DNA of 13,972 nt. Source: Ruminococcus sp. (GTDB taxonomy: Bacteria > Bacillota > Clostridia > Oscillospirales > Ruminococcaceae). Where the stretch lies: the NCBI GenBank assembly GCA_003446315.1, contig DMBA01000006.1:1-13972 (forward strand), given 5' to 3'. The position numbers and the translations under genes are program-made. Below are positions 13,893 through 13,972 of the stretch, piece by piece (position 1 is the stretch's first letter; each line of letters begins with the position of its first letter). The notes below the pieces were generated by a model. That model was not told the origin of the DNA. It saw nothing but the letters and a program-made list of their open reading frames with translations, and ran no database searches.

Positions 13893-13972
13893 TCAGTCTG
13901 TCGAGAAACTTCCGGTGATGTCAAATCAAAAGTTTTGGTTCGACAGCTTGCTGACGAGAGCTTTCTTCAAAA
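13893..13972. other. right-edge stretch, possible end of a minus-strand gene
   Basis: No complete gene is visible. Two minus-strand frames enter from the right edge and stop at 13926-13928 (ending KLSNQNF) or 13921-13923 (ending VEPKLLI). Either could be the C-terminus of a convergent gene using the hairpin at 13864-13892. A 7-bp inverted repeat (CTGTCGA 13898-13904, TCGACAG 13940-13946) also lies here. The window is too short to decide. Confidence 0.35.

Overview
The window reads as part of a chromosome of an anaerobic, low-oxygen-adapted Firmicute. A Ruminococcus-like member of the Oscillospirales/Clostridia is my best guess. This rests on the [FeFe]-hydrogenase maturase HydE, AAGGAGG-type ribosome binding sites, moderate GC and a secG-rnr pair of Firmicute type. 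No plasmid, phage, transposon, CRISPR or RNA gene is visible.

Left part (1-4675, minus strand). A promoter at 4647-4675 starts a tightly packed run: a Gln/Ala-rich four-pass membrane protein, TrmO (tRNA m6t6A37 methylation), a DtxR/MntR-type metal repressor, then MreC and MreD (cell elongation). Gaps are 43 bp or less and mreC/mreD overlap. A strong hairpin at 889-922 follows mreD. Beyond it, miaB (tRNA ms2i6A37 synthesis) has its own promoter and runs off the left edge. No mreB is present beside mreCD.

Middle (4676-6640). A 74-residue one-pass membrane protein overlaps an M50 intramembrane zinc protease. The pair looks like a cut-down SpoIVFA/SpoIVFB-type module. It converges, with one base between the stop codons, on a membrane protein that has a bacterial RING-like zinc finger. 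That gene has its own consensus promoter.

Right part (6579-13972, plus strand). secG has a consensus promoter set within an imperfect inverted repeat, and a strong hairpin ends or attenuates it. Then follow rnr (RNase R), a DUF4214-like protein, a very large two-module glycosyltransferase, hydE and an unknown two-pass membrane protein, with gaps of 55, 6, 11 and 12 bp. A hairpin at 13864-13892 closes the run. Its T-tract lies on the minus strand, which suggests a minus-strand gene ending near the right edge.

The most interesting material is the DUF4214/glycosyltransferase pair. Its large enzyme joins a GT4 domain to a second module with a DDD motif and a layout reminiscent of Stealth-type sugar-phosphate transferases. 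Next are the miniature partner of the M50 protease, and the grouping of mreCD with a metal repressor. Identities rest on motif recognition by eye; no searches were run.
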